Assembly: GCF_018224885.1 (NCBI RefSeq)
Contig: NZ_JAGTXB010000018.1
Coordinates: 116,358-180,357 of the forward strand
Source of the DNA: Chitinophaga hostae
GTDB taxonomy: Bacteria; Bacteroidota; Bacteroidia; Chitinophagales; Chitinophagaceae
Length of the DNA stretch: 64,000 nucleotides
Reading direction: 5' to 3'
How positions within the stretch are numbered: position 1 is the stretch's first letter; the number at the start of each line of letters is the position of its first letter. The notes beneath the pieces were generated by a model. It was given only the letters and a program-made list of their open reading frames with translations. It did not search any database and was not told where the DNA came from. Below are positions 35,580 to 43,848 of the stretch, one piece after another. The translations under genes were made by a program, and so were the position numbers.

Positions 35580-36983
35580 TTACTTAAACAACCTCCACTC
35601 ACTCAGCTGGAAATCCACGCTGCCGTTAGTAGCGGTTACAAACACCGCGTAGTACGTATAGGCGGTACTGTTACTGATGTTAAACTGCCTGGTTTGATTT
35701 CTGCCGGTAAACGCTTGATTGGTTTGGGTATCCAGCACCGTCCAGGTAGTACCGTTGTTGGATCCCTTTAACTGCCAGTTTTTGGGATCACGGTCCACTG
35801 CATCATCGCCGGAAGTAAGGGTGTATGCCTTTACCGTTTGGGCTGTGCTGAAATGCAGCTGCATGGTAAAAGTGGCGGGTACCGCATTTACAAACAGCTT
35901 GGTGTTGTAAATATTATCGGTCAGCTTTAAAGAACCTTCTGCTGCAGAGGCGCCGCCGCCGTTTTCCTTGCTTACCGTAATAGCGCCCTGGTTGGTGATG
36001 TCATTGGAAGGGTAAGTAATACCCGGGAAATTGGTTTTAGCCTGCTGCAGCTGTGCCGTCCAGTCGTTGCCCTGCTCATCTTTATTTCCAAAAGCCGACA
36101 GTGCCAGTTGTTTCAGATCAGTATTGGCGGCGCCGCTCCAGAAATGCACAAACTCTCCGAAAGTCAGCCCACGACTATATTCCGGGTAAGTAGTGATGCC
36201 GTTATTGAACGTTTGTTTCGGAAAATGTTGCGCCAGCAATACAAAAAAATTGTTCAGTGCTGTTTTACCACCGTAGTTATTGTAGATGGGGTAAAACCAA
36301 TCGCGGAACCAATAAGTACCGGCGCGGGGGAAAGCATCTGTTTGGGTGATCTTCATATTATACCAGCGGGTGGCGTCGCTGCTGCGACCCAGTCCCAGGT
36401 ATACATCATACTGGTAGATTTCCATCCATTTGCTGTCGTGCCATATGCCAAAGGCAGGCGAGCCATGTACACCCTTTGAAGCACCTTCCACAATATGACC
36501 TATTTCATGCGTAGTGAGGTCAATATCGTTACCGGTACCGGAGAGCCAGGCGTTGGGATCTGAAGAGCCCACATCAATTACATTCCGGTAATCATGGTCG
36601 CCCACCATATAGGTGGAAGGATGACCACCGGAGTACTTACCGCTGTGAAAAATCGCAAAGAGATGGGAATCATCACCGAAAGTGCCATAGGTACTTTTGG
36701 TATAGTTCCATGCCTGGGCAAGGTAGCCAAAAGGCCAGGTAATACTGCTGTTTACGTCGTTGTCGTAATACACGGCTACGCTGGTATCATAAAACACGCG
36801 GTGCAGCAGTTGCACATGTTCAAACCAGTGCTCCTGCCATGTAACGGGCGGAGTGGCAAGTACCTGCAAGGTGGACTTTTTTGCGGAAATGGCCTGTAGT
36901 CCGTTGTCAGGATGGATTTTTTTGTCACATCCTGCCAGCATGACCAGCACGGTGATAGCAGTGGCTAACATAGCAATTTTCAT
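35580..36983 (-). CDS. Zinc metallopeptidase-like lipoprotein with F5/8 type C domain
   Basis: 467 aa. Lipoprotein signal MKIAMLATAITVLVMLAGCD with Cys near 19. The middle (about 55-300) contains the zinc-binding HEIGH motif in DLTTHEIGHIVEGAS near 160, and FGIWHDSKWMEIYQYDVY, YWFRDWFYPIYNNYGGKTAL. The C-terminal part (about 330-467; AEGSLKLTDNIYNTKLFV, AYTLTSGDDAVDRDPKNWQL, GSNNGTTWTVLDTQ, LSEWRLFK) is a discoidin/F5/8 type C (CBM32-like) domain. Likely an anchored protease or glycoprotein-binding protein; substrate unknown. Its stop sits at the edge of the long palindrome. Confidence 0.82.
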   Translation of the reverse strand: MKIAMLATAITVLVMLAGCDKKIHPDNGLQAISAKKSTLQVLATPPVTWQEHWFEHVQLLHRVFYDTSVAVYYDNDVNSSITWPFGYLAQAWNYTKSTYGTFGDDSHLFAIFHSGKYSGGHPSTYMVGDHDYRNVIDVGSSDPNAWLSGTGNDIDLTTHEIGHIVEGASKGVHGSPAFGIWHDSKWMEIYQYDVYLGLGRSSDATRWYNMKITQTDAFPRAGTYWFRDWFYPIYNNYGGKTALNNFFVLLAQHFPKQTFNNGITTYPEYSRGLTFGEFVHFWSGAANTDLKQLALSAFGNKDEQGNDWTAQLQQAKTNFPGITYPSNDITNQGAITVSKENGGGASAAEGSLKLTDNIYNTKLFVNAVPATFTMQLHFSTAQTVKAYTLTSGDDAVDRDPKNWQLKGSNNGTTWTVLDTQTNQAFTGRNQTRQFNISNSTAYTYYAVFVTATNGSVDFQLSEWRLFK

Positions 36984-37367
36984 ACGTTTGTTTTTTGGTT
37001 ATAAATGAAAGGGGATCTGCGGGTTTTCATCAATAAATGCTCAACAGCCTGTTGGTTATCAGCGTTCAGTTCTGGTTGAATACGATATAGAAATTAGTCA
37101 TTAATATCACACTAACCTGTCAACAGATTTTAAACAATTGTAAACAAAAGTTAAACATCGCAACCGGTTGTACCTGTCTACCTGCATTAATATTTTGCCA
37201 GGTCATAAAAATGCGCTTATTTTATTCACCCAAATACCAATAAAGACAAACTCAAAATAACTGTTCAAACGACTCACATGAACTACCCTTCATGGCTCTA
37301 AACGGCAACCTGTATTATCCTCCTTTTACTTATGATGACGCTTTAACTATTTAACTGTTTATCCGTA
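36984..37367. other. 384-bp divergent intergenic region
   Basis: AT-rich gap between divergent genes. A short hairpin (AACAGCC/GGTTATC area near 37045) is unconvincing. No coding frame, promoter pair or known RNA recognised. Confidence 0.5.
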
Positions 37368-38285
37368 ATGAAAAGTCACTATCAACGCCTCCTTGAACCG
37401 GTTTTTACCAGGTCCAGGATAGAAGAACGCCGGGCAGAGATTACCAGGCAATTTTTAATTTCCGGAGAAAAGGCAGGACTCCATACTTTCCTGACAGAAG
37501 AACTATTGATTGAGGAAGAAGGAATTGAGATACCAGTAGGATTCAGCGGAACATCCTACCTGACCTTTCTGTTACATATAGCAGCAGAAATTAAACATGG
37601 AGCGATGCTGCAACATCTTTACGCAGCCTATAGCATGGATACCCCTCAAATACCGGAAAAATACCGGGCCCAGGTCAGCAGCTGGAAGGAAGTATGCCTC
37701 GGCATCGCCAAAGAAGAAATGAGGCACCTGGTGCTGGTACAACAAGCGCTGAAACTGATCGGCGCAACGCTGTATGCCGAAGAGCGGGATGATCATCAGG
37801 ATACTCCTTGTTATCCGTTTTCTTTCAGGCTGGAACCACTGACACCAGCTTCTCTTGCCAAATATGTTTATGCAGAAGCACCTGTTGACTTTCTCAGCGG
37901 CGCCGATCCGCTGGCCAAAGAAATCAATGACAGGGTAGCCAGGGAAATGCCTAAAGCCAATATGGTAAACGCCTTATTTCATGTATTACAGCAACTGGCG
38001 GAGGCTCCGGCCGTAGTAAACGATGCCGGCCTGCGAACAGATATTTGCCATACCCTCAGCGCCATCAGGACTAATAGCGCCACAGCAGGCGAGCCCTCCC
38101 GGTTTAACCGCCTGCTGAAAATATACCAGGAAGTTTGCCATGTCACCAACGAAGCAGGCGTCATATGGGAAGGCAAAGATGCCGTTCCACAATGGTGGGA
38201 CAGCCTCCGGCCGGAAGTGGGTCCTGTTATTTTACATCCATCGATGTATAAACGCCTCTGTCGGCCGCAATCCCTAACCGACTGA
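37368..38285 (+). CDS. Ferritin-like protein, VioB/imino-dimer synthase type
   Basis: 305 aa. The core is a ferritin-like four-helix bundle of the type annotated as iminophenyl-pyruvate dimer synthase (C-terminal part of VioB): LLHIAAEIKHGAMLQHLYAA near 68 and CLGIAKEEMRHLVLVQQALK near 110, giving ExxH-type metal ligands twice. YPFSFRLEPLTPASLAKYVY and EAPVDFL follow as in the family. VioB-like proteins work on imine intermediates of tryptophan-derived products; here no partner oxidase (VioA) is near, so the substrate is unknown. Its last 59 bp overlap the convergent gene at 38227. Confidence 0.8.
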   Translation: MKSHYQRLLEPVFTRSRIEERRAEITRQFLISGEKAGLHTFLTEELLIEEEGIEIPVGFSGTSYLTFLLHIAAEIKHGAMLQHLYAAYSMDTPQIPEKYRAQVSSWKEVCLGIAKEEMRHLVLVQQALKLIGATLYAEERDDHQDTPCYPFSFRLEPLTPASLAKYVYAEAPVDFLSGADPLAKEINDRVAREMPKANMVNALFHVLQQLAEAPAVVNDAGLRTDICHTLSAIRTNSATAGEPSRFNRLLKIYQEVCHVTNEAGVIWEGKDAVPQWWDSLRPEVGPVILHPSMYKRLCRPQSLTD

Positions 38286-39069
38286 ACATTTCAGCAGGGT
38301 TGAAGCCTTGTTCCCTGTAAAGTGCCTGCACGCTTTCTTTGGCTTTTGCCAGCGCTTCTTTGCTTGCCCACTTCGCTACGGTTACACAGATGAGGTTTCC
38401 TTTTTCATCGGTATATTCATATGCCGCATCTTCTATAAAACCGGGTAACGTTTTGATAAATTGACGGTTGATGGCTGTTCTCTGTTTGAATTCGGCGATA
38501 CCGTCAGCTGGTACCAGGAACTTATCAATAAACTGTACGGTCTCTTTCGACGGCTGCTGCGGCAGCGGTACCTCTGCAGGTAACACGTCCAGCGCCTGGA
38601 GAAAACCCAAACGATCTATCTGCACATCTGAACCAATTATTTTCCCCTCCTTTAATTCATACACCGCCATACCATCGTTGACAATATTTTTACCCGTAGC
38701 AGGAATATTCCGGTACAGCCCTGTTTGGGTACCGGTCCATTTCCACCTGGCCACTACCTGGCTGCCTTCTCCGACCACTGTTATCAGCTCCCAGTGAATA
38801 TCCGGGAAAGCCGCTATCAGGCTGGTTAACGGCGCTTCAAAACCAGCCGCCCCTTTTACACCTCCGGCGCCAATATACTCGTCAGAGATATAGTTAGATA
38901 ACAGCTGCATGTTCCTTTTATTCAATGATTCATCATACAATGCCTTTACGATTGCTTTGTTGTTTTCCATGTTGACAATTTTATCATGATTGTTTTTGTT
39001 TGCCTGTTGAGCGCCTGCGATGCCGGGGAGCAATAATCCCGCGAGCAGTACTGATGTCCGGATGTTCAT
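38227..39069 (-). CDS. SnoaL-like plus ABM domain exported protein
   Basis: 280 aa with signal peptide about 1-20 (MNIRTSVLLAGLLLPGIAGA). Residues 30-160 form a SnoaL/ester-cyclase cone domain: NKAIVKALYDESLNKRNMQL, FPDIHWELITVVGEGSQVVA, RWKWTGTQTG, YELKEGKI. Residues 180-275 resemble an antibiotic-biosynthesis monooxygenase (ABM) domain: VQFIDKFLVPADGIAEFKQR, FIKTLPGFIEDAAYEYTDEK. Such fusions occur singly in Bacteroidota; function unproven. Overlaps the convergent ferritin-like gene by 59 bp. Confidence 0.85.
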   Translation of the reverse strand: MNIRTSVLLAGLLLPGIAGAQQANKNNHDKIVNMENNKAIVKALYDESLNKRNMQLLSNYISDEYIGAGGVKGAAGFEAPLTSLIAAFPDIHWELITVVGEGSQVVARWKWTGTQTGLYRNIPATGKNIVNDGMAVYELKEGKIIGSDVQIDRLGFLQALDVLPAEVPLPQQPSKETVQFIDKFLVPADGIAEFKQRTAINRQFIKTLPGFIEDAAYEYTDEKGNLICVTVAKWASKEALAKAKESVQALYREQGFNPAEMFSRLGIAADRGVYTSMDVK

Positions 39070-39091
39070 TTTTGGATCGTTTTATTGAATA

Positions 39092-39099
39092 CAAAAGTA
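39092..39099 (-). promoter_or_regulatory. -7 element before the SnoaL/ABM gene
   Basis: On the minus strand TACTTTTG matches TAnnTTTG and lies 22 bp before the ATG at 39069. No clear TTG 20 bp upstream. Confidence 0.4.
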
Positions 39100-39154
39100 G
39101 CCGGCGCCGGGGGCCGGGAATTGTAAAAAATCATTGATTTTAGTTTTTGGCCTG

Positions 39155-39256
39155 CCAAACTCAAACCCCGGAAGGCCGGAGGAATTGCCTGCGCCCGATT
39201 TTACGTTGATCTTTGTAACCGCTTATGATGAGTATGGTATACAGGCAGCAAAATAG
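39155..39256 (+). pseudogene. LytTR-type receiver domain fragment
   Basis: One frame reads PEELPAPDFTLIFVTAYDEY then GIQAAK and a stop at 39254. FVTAYDEY(A)IQA is typical of the receiver domain of LytTR response regulators in Bacteroidota. No DNA-binding domain or phosphoacceptor part is present, so it is a relic. The rest of the 39070-39666 gap holds only unsupported frames. Confidence 0.4.
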
Positions 39257-39666
39257 TATGCCGCGTTATGGTTTCCCTGAGCTTATTAGCGGTGGAGGAG
39301 TTGGGATTGGCACCTGCGCCTTCAGAGATGCTGACGCTATCATACCCATTAAAAGCACTGCGCCTAATTTGGCAGCGATGCTCCACTTACGGGAAAAATT
39401 CCCGGTCAATTTTTCTGCTGTTCATAACATCATATTTTGACGATGAAAGCTGGGTAAAAACAGGCGCTTCAAGTGGAATAAAATAAGCTGGAAAAGTATG
39501 AATTAAATTTGCATTCCTTACTAAAAAAACATATTACAAACACGCCATAAATAAGCAAAATAACCGGCTATCATTTACCATCCATCATGTTATTATTTCA
39601 CTTCCAAAGCACATTTATTATCTTGGAATGTTTTAAGTTCTTTTATATTTATAAATTCCATTATTC
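39257..39666. other. 410-bp gap before the TonB receptor gene
   Basis: Short plus-strand frames at 39225-39486 show no family pattern. The last 180 bp are very AT-rich and probably carry the receptor promoter; no clear consensus pair was found. Confidence 0.45.
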
Positions 39667-42090
39667 TTGAGATTATTTTTTTTACTCTTGCTGACCGGTG
39701 TATTATGTAGCAACGCCCAGGCTCAGATGACCCTTTCAGGAACAGTACGCAGTAACAATGAAAAAACAATACCGTTTGCGATGATTCGTTTGCAGCGGTT
39801 ACATTCAACCCGGCAACAGGCTTTACAGGCAGACAGTACGGGGCATTTCAGCTTCCGGCAGCTGCACGCAGGGCAATACCAGGTCAGCACCTCGCTGACA
39901 GGTTATAAGCCTGTTATACTGGACGTAGTATTACAAAAAGATACCAGTATTGTTATCATGCTGGTAACAGCGGATACGCGGTTGGGAGAAGTGGTGGTAT
40001 CCGCTGCCAAACCAGCCATCAACGACAACCCGGATAAACTGGTGTACAACGTTTCTTCCAACATTACGGCCACCGGCAGCGATGTACTCACCACCATCGG
40101 GAAAGTACCGGGTATCAAAGTAAATGATCATGAAATCAGTATAGCCGGCAAAGGCGCCGTAAAAGTGATGATCAACGACCGGCTGGTACAGCTCTCCGGA
40201 ACAGACCTGATCCGGTTCCTGAAATCGATGTCGGCCAACCAGATCTCAAAGATAGAGCTGATCAAAAATCCTAATGCCAGCTATGATGCAGAAGGCAATG
40301 CCGGCCTGCTTAATATCACCACCAAACAAAGCAAAACACAGGGCTACTCCGGCAATGTACAGGCCAACGCAAAGCGCTGGCTGCACAACCCCGCCGTAGT
40401 ATATGGCGCCAGCGACTACGAAGCCGTTAATGTCAGCGCCACGCTGAATTATAACGCCGGCAAATGGTCGGCCTATGGCAGCATTAACCTCGACCAGGAT
40501 CATCACCTGGAAGGGTTTCAAACGACCTTATCTTACCCAAAACAAACCTGGCTGCAGAGCGATACCGGTAAATACAGGTATTACAACGTAAACATAGTAG
40601 CAGGCGCGGATTATAAGATCAGCCCCAACACCAGCATTGGCATCAACTACCAGGGCGGTAAAAACCTCTATGATGGCTCCGACCACGTTAACAATCCCGT
40701 GTTTGATAAGGCCAGCGGTAAAATGGATTCTGTCTTAAAAACATATGCTACCTACTACCCCATCGCGCTCAGCAATGCGGTAAACCTGCATTCCGTGATC
40801 AACTTTGACACCAGCGGCCGCAAACTATTGCTCAATGCGGATTATATTAATTACTACAGGACAGACAAGTCCGATTTTGAAAGCCATAATTACCTTGGAA
40901 GCGATCCGGTGCACCCTACCGCTACCTCCCGTTACTTCAGCAATAACAAACAACGCATCAACATATACACCCTGAAAGCGGATGCAGAGATCCCTGCCCG
41001 CTTTGCGAAAATAATGCTGGGTGGTAAACTGAGCTTTATTGATAACTACAGCAACGCCTTTTATTATAACAAAACAGGCCGGGATGAACTGGTGTACAAT
41101 ACTGATCTGAGTAATGAATTTGATTACAAGGAAAACACCCAGGCGCTGTATATCAGCATAAGCAAGGCGTTCGGCAAATGGAAATATGAAGCCGGCCTGC
41201 GGGGAGAACTTACTCAAACCAAAGGTTATTCCTACACGTTAAATAAGGAAACGGTTAATAAATACTTCCGCCTGTTTCCATCCCTGTCGGTATCTTACCA
41301 GGCAAACGACAACAACAGCCTGGCTTTCAACGTGGGTAAACGTATCAACCGGCCTTCGTTCTGGAACCTGAATCCTTTCAAATCGTTGTATACCGCCTAT
41401 AGCTACGGAGAAGGAAATCCTTACCTGGCGCCTGAATACAACACGAATTTCGAGGTATCGCATACCTATAAGAATATGCTGACCTCCTCTGTATTTTTCA
41501 ATGTTACCAATAACGGGTTTAACTATATCACAGTGGCCAGCACCGATACCAATCTCGTATATACGAAACCGTTAAACTTTATTCAAACATATCGAGCAGG
41601 CATATCGGAGAGCATCTCCCTCCAGCTGTTCGGCTGGCTCGATAACAACAACCAGGTAAGCGTGTATCATACCACTGCCAGGTCGGCCGTGCCATACATC
41701 AAGAGTGTAGAAGGTATAGGCGTTTACCTGGCTACCAACAATAATATCTACCTGAACAGCGACAAAACGCTGGCTGCCGCCATCAATTGCTGGTACCAGT
41801 TCCCGGAAGTAGATCATATCGGCAAAACGGATGCCTACTACAAAATGGATGTAGGTATGAAAGCCGCCGTGTTAAAAAAGAAAATAGATATCTCATTAAC
41901 CGTAAATGATATCTTCCTCAGCAGCGCCACGGCCGTGTCTACCAATATCAACGGCATCCCGCAAAAGCTGACCAACTTCCAGCTTTACAGGTACGTATTA
42001 TTGGGTGTCAGCTATCGCTTTGGCAGCAGCGAACATAAAGCGATCCGCACCGATACCGGCAATGCGGATGAAAAAGGACGTATACACTAG
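39667..42090 (+). CDS. Outer membrane TonB-dependent receptor-like protein
   Basis: 807 aa. The start is TTG at 39667; an in-frame stop at 39652 rules out longer forms, and the TTG gives a good signal peptide (MRLFFLLLLTGVLCSNAQAQ). Residues 20-100 are a carboxypeptidase-regulatory-like barrel (LSGTVRSNNEKTIPFAMIRL); 110-215 a plug (LGEVVVSAAKP, VLTTIGKVPGIKV); 380-800 the beta-barrel of the OMP_b-brl_3 family (GLRGELTQTKGYSY, NRPSFWNLNPFKSLYTAYSY, GEGNPYLAPEYNTNFE). No SusD partner lies beside it. Ligand unknown. Transcription ends near the hairpin at 42094. Confidence 0.9.
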   Translation: MRLFFLLLLTGVLCSNAQAQMTLSGTVRSNNEKTIPFAMIRLQRLHSTRQQALQADSTGHFSFRQLHAGQYQVSTSLTGYKPVILDVVLQKDTSIVIMLVTADTRLGEVVVSAAKPAINDNPDKLVYNVSSNITATGSDVLTTIGKVPGIKVNDHEISIAGKGAVKVMINDRLVQLSGTDLIRFLKSMSANQISKIELIKNPNASYDAEGNAGLLNITTKQSKTQGYSGNVQANAKRWLHNPAVVYGASDYEAVNVSATLNYNAGKWSAYGSINLDQDHHLEGFQTTLSYPKQTWLQSDTGKYRYYNVNIVAGADYKISPNTSIGINYQGGKNLYDGSDHVNNPVFDKASGKMDSVLKTYATYYPIALSNAVNLHSVINFDTSGRKLLLNADYINYYRTDKSDFESHNYLGSDPVHPTATSRYFSNNKQRINIYTLKADAEIPARFAKIMLGGKLSFIDNYSNAFYYNKTGRDELVYNTDLSNEFDYKENTQALYISISKAFGKWKYEAGLRGELTQTKGYSYTLNKETVNKYFRLFPSLSVSYQANDNNSLAFNVGKRINRPSFWNLNPFKSLYTAYSYGEGNPYLAPEYNTNFEVSHTYKNMLTSSVFFNVTNNGFNYITVASTDTNLVYTKPLNFIQTYRAGISESISLQLFGWLDNNNQVSVYHTTARSAVPYIKSVEGIGVYLATNNNIYLNSDKTLAAAINCWYQFPEVDHIGKTDAYYKMDVGMKAAVLKKKIDISLTVNDIFLSSATAVSTNINGIPQKLTNFQLYRYVLLGVSYRFGSSEHKAIRTDTGNADEKGRIH

Positions 42091-42093
42091 TAC

Positions 42094-42133
42094 AACAGCG
42101 CCGCCTTCCCATTTTCTGAAAGACGGCGCTGTT
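42094..42133 (+). terminator. Hairpin after the TonB receptor gene
   Basis: A 10-bp stem AACAGCGCCG/CGGCGCTGTT lies 4 bp past the receptor stop and before the convergent HxlR gene. It lacks a strong T-tract. Confidence 0.5.
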
Positions 42134-42153
42134 ATCAATATCCGAACAGGTCA

Positions 42154-42498
42154 TCACTCTCCTATCTTTTCTTCTTTCATGAGGAAGCGCCCATATTCCA
42201 TCAATACATCAATAGCAGGAAGCGCCTGTTCTGCCCGGGGCGTCAAAGCATATTCCACCCTCGGCGGCTTTTCCCGGTAAGTAATACGGGTCACCATTCC
42301 TTTTTCCTCCAGTTCCCGCAACTGTGTAATCAGCATCTTATCAGAAATATGCGAAATGGCTTTTTTCAAATCGCCGTATCTCACCGGTCCCTCCCGCAAA
42401 CATAGCAGTACCGGCATTTTCCAGGTACCGCCAATATGCGCCATGGCAAATTCAATTGGATTGTAATAGATGCGGCTCTCATGCAAAAAGTCTTTCAT
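42154..42498 (-). CDS. HxlR family transcriptional regulator
   Basis: 114 aa, the usual HxlR length. Winged helix: NPIEFAMAHIGGTWKMPVLL, REGPVRYGDLKKAISHISDK, MLITQLRELEEKGMVTR, with the wing YREKPPRVEYALTPRAEQ. Lacks the N-terminal cysteine used by redox-sensing HypR-type members. Divergent from the VOC-domain gene at 42623, its likely target. Confidence 0.93.
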   Translation of the reverse strand: MKDFLHESRIYYNPIEFAMAHIGGTWKMPVLLCLREGPVRYGDLKKAISHISDKMLITQLRELEEKGMVTRITYREKPPRVEYALTPRAEQALPAIDVLMEYGRFLMKEEKIGE

Positions 42499-42592
42499 AA
42501 CAGCAAAGTAAATCGTTTATAATCAGCCGTTTCTCACTATTCTCCTTTATCGGCAAAAAAGTATATAAAGCGCCCGGAAATAAAATTAAAAA

Positions 42593-42600
42593 TATGTTTG
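42593..42600 (+). promoter_or_regulatory. -7 element before the VOC/helical gene
   Basis: TATGTTTG matches TAnnTTTG and lies 22 bp before the ATG at 42623, the same distance seen at other promoters here. Confidence 0.45.
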
Positions 42601-42622
42601 CACGATTAAAACTTTTCCGTCT

Positions 42623-43327
42623 ATGCTTCAAAAAGAATGGCTGACAGTCCCCATTTTGCAATGCCTGTCCCTCGATGATACCCTGGCATTCTGGGAACTA
42701 CTCGGCTACAAAACAACTTACTACCAAAACAGACCCTATAAGTACGGGGTAGTGGAACGGGCGTGTTCCGCCCTGCATTTTGTACATGTAAAGGGACTCG
42801 AGCCCGGAAAATCGTACAGCGGCTGTTTGGTAACGATCAAAGATGTAGCCGCCCTGTATGCCACATTTACCCAAAGTTTGCGTACACATACCGGCAAAGT
42901 ACCGATTACAGGATTACCACGTATTTCAAAAATGAAGCCTGGCGCCACCAGGTTTACGGTCACCGACCCATCAGGCAACTCCGTGATTTTTGTTACGATG
43001 GGAGAAGCCGATTCGGAAGCATTTAACGAACCGGAAAAAGAAGGGTTAACGCCATTGCAGAAAGCCATAGCGTTGGCGATACGGCTGCGTGATTTTAAAG
43101 AAGATCCTGCCGCAGCCGTCAAAGTACTGGATACCGGGCTAAAAAAAGCCGTCAATGAACTGAATATCGATCTTGCCCATGCACACTGGATAAGAAGTGA
43201 ACTGGTTACCGGTTCCGATCCCTGCCTGGAGCCGCTGAAACAGATCCGGTTGTCGGCCGAAGAACTCACGCAACTAAAAGCAAAGCTGCATATCAACGAG
43301 GATATCGCGCATTTCTTTGCAGATTAA
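42623..43327 (+). CDS. VOC family protein with helical C-terminus
   Basis: 234 aa. Residues 1-130 are a bleomycin-resistance/glyoxalase-like domain: TVPILQCLSLDDTLAFWELL, GYKTTYYQNRPYKYGVVERA, ALHFVHVKG, RFTVTDPSGNSVIFVTMG. Residues 140-234 are mostly helical (LTPLQKAIALAIRLRDFKED, KVLDTGLKKAVNELNIDLAH) without a recognised family. Probable binding or detoxification of a small molecule, controlled by the divergent HxlR protein. Confidence 0.85.
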   Translation: MLQKEWLTVPILQCLSLDDTLAFWELLGYKTTYYQNRPYKYGVVERACSALHFVHVKGLEPGKSYSGCLVTIKDVAALYATFTQSLRTHTGKVPITGLPRISKMKPGATRFTVTDPSGNSVIFVTMGEADSEAFNEPEKEGLTPLQKAIALAIRLRDFKEDPAAAVKVLDTGLKKAVNELNIDLAHAHWIRSELVTGSDPCLEPLKQIRLSAEELTQLKAKLHINEDIAHFFAD

Positions 43328-43338
43328 TTTCGTTGCTA

Positions 43339-43366
43339 AAACACCTCCGGAGCTCAGGGGGTGTTT
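43339..43366. terminator. Hairpin between convergent genes
   Basis: A 10-bp stem with one G-T pair (AAACACCTCC and GGGGGTGTTT) around an 8-nt loop lies between the VOC gene end (43327) and the HxlR gene end (43354). It overlaps the last codons of the latter. Confidence 0.5.
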
Positions 43367-43764
43367 GGTACACCAGGAAAATTTTTCAAATTTCTGCGGA
43401 AAGTGGCAGCGTTTTCTTTGCTGTCGTCCACTGCCCATACCGCCATCGCATACAATACCGGTTTTAACCCCTGCCCTGCTTTTGTAAGACTGTACGTTAC
43501 ATGCGGCGGCACTACCTGCTTTGCTTCCCGCAATACCAGGTCATCGGCTTCCAGTTGCTTTAGATGCTGGATCAGCATCTTTTCTGTAATGGCCGGGATG
43601 GATTTTCTCAGGTCACTATATCTTTTACTGCCCGATAATAACTGGAACAGGATGATAGGTTTCCAGTATCCGCCGATCTTCTCCATTACATAAGTGACCG
43701 GGCATTCCTGGAAGGCTGCCTTCTTATTTGCCTGGATGGTAGAGTTATCTTTTGCTTTTGCCAT
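43354..43764 (-). CDS. HxlR family transcriptional regulator
   Basis: 136 aa from ATG at 43764 (MAKAKDNSTIQANKKAAFQE); longer frames would start inside the promoter dyad. Winged helix with Cys near 22 in AAFQECPVTYVMEKIGGYWK, the usual HxlR sensor position, then LLSGSKRYSDLRKSIPAITE, MLIQHLKQLEADDLVLRE. A proline/asparagine tail follows. Divergent from the NmrA-like gene, as in QorR/qorB-type pairs where a conserved Cys senses quinones or oxidants. Regulation of that gene through the dyad at 43788-43825 is a strong inference. Confidence 0.93.
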   Translation of the reverse strand: MAKAKDNSTIQANKKAAFQECPVTYVMEKIGGYWKPIILFQLLSGSKRYSDLRKSIPAITEKMLIQHLKQLEADDLVLREAKQVVPPHVTYSLTKAGQGLKPVLYAMAVWAVDDSKENAATFRRNLKNFPGVPNTP

Positions 43765-43787
43765 AGATACATACTTTAGGGTAAGTA

Positions 43788-43825
43788 CTTGTACAAAAGT
43801 AAGTACTATCCTACTTTTGTACAAG
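43788..43825. promoter_or_regulatory. Symmetric divergent promoter and HxlR operator
   Basis: CTTGTACAAAAGTA (43788-43801) and its exact complement (43812-43825) flank 10 bp. In both directions this gives TTG-N20-TACTTTTG, a full Bacteroidota promoter. The -7 boxes end 29 bp before each start codon. Each arm also contains the palindrome TTGTACAA. Confidence 0.8.
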
Positions 43826-43848
43826 AAAATTATTAAAACATATTTCTT

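Noticed and set aside
39225..39486. Short plus-strand frames (71-72 codons) before the TonB receptor
   Set aside because: No family likeness, overlapping each other, and in part overlapping the receiver-domain relic in another frame.
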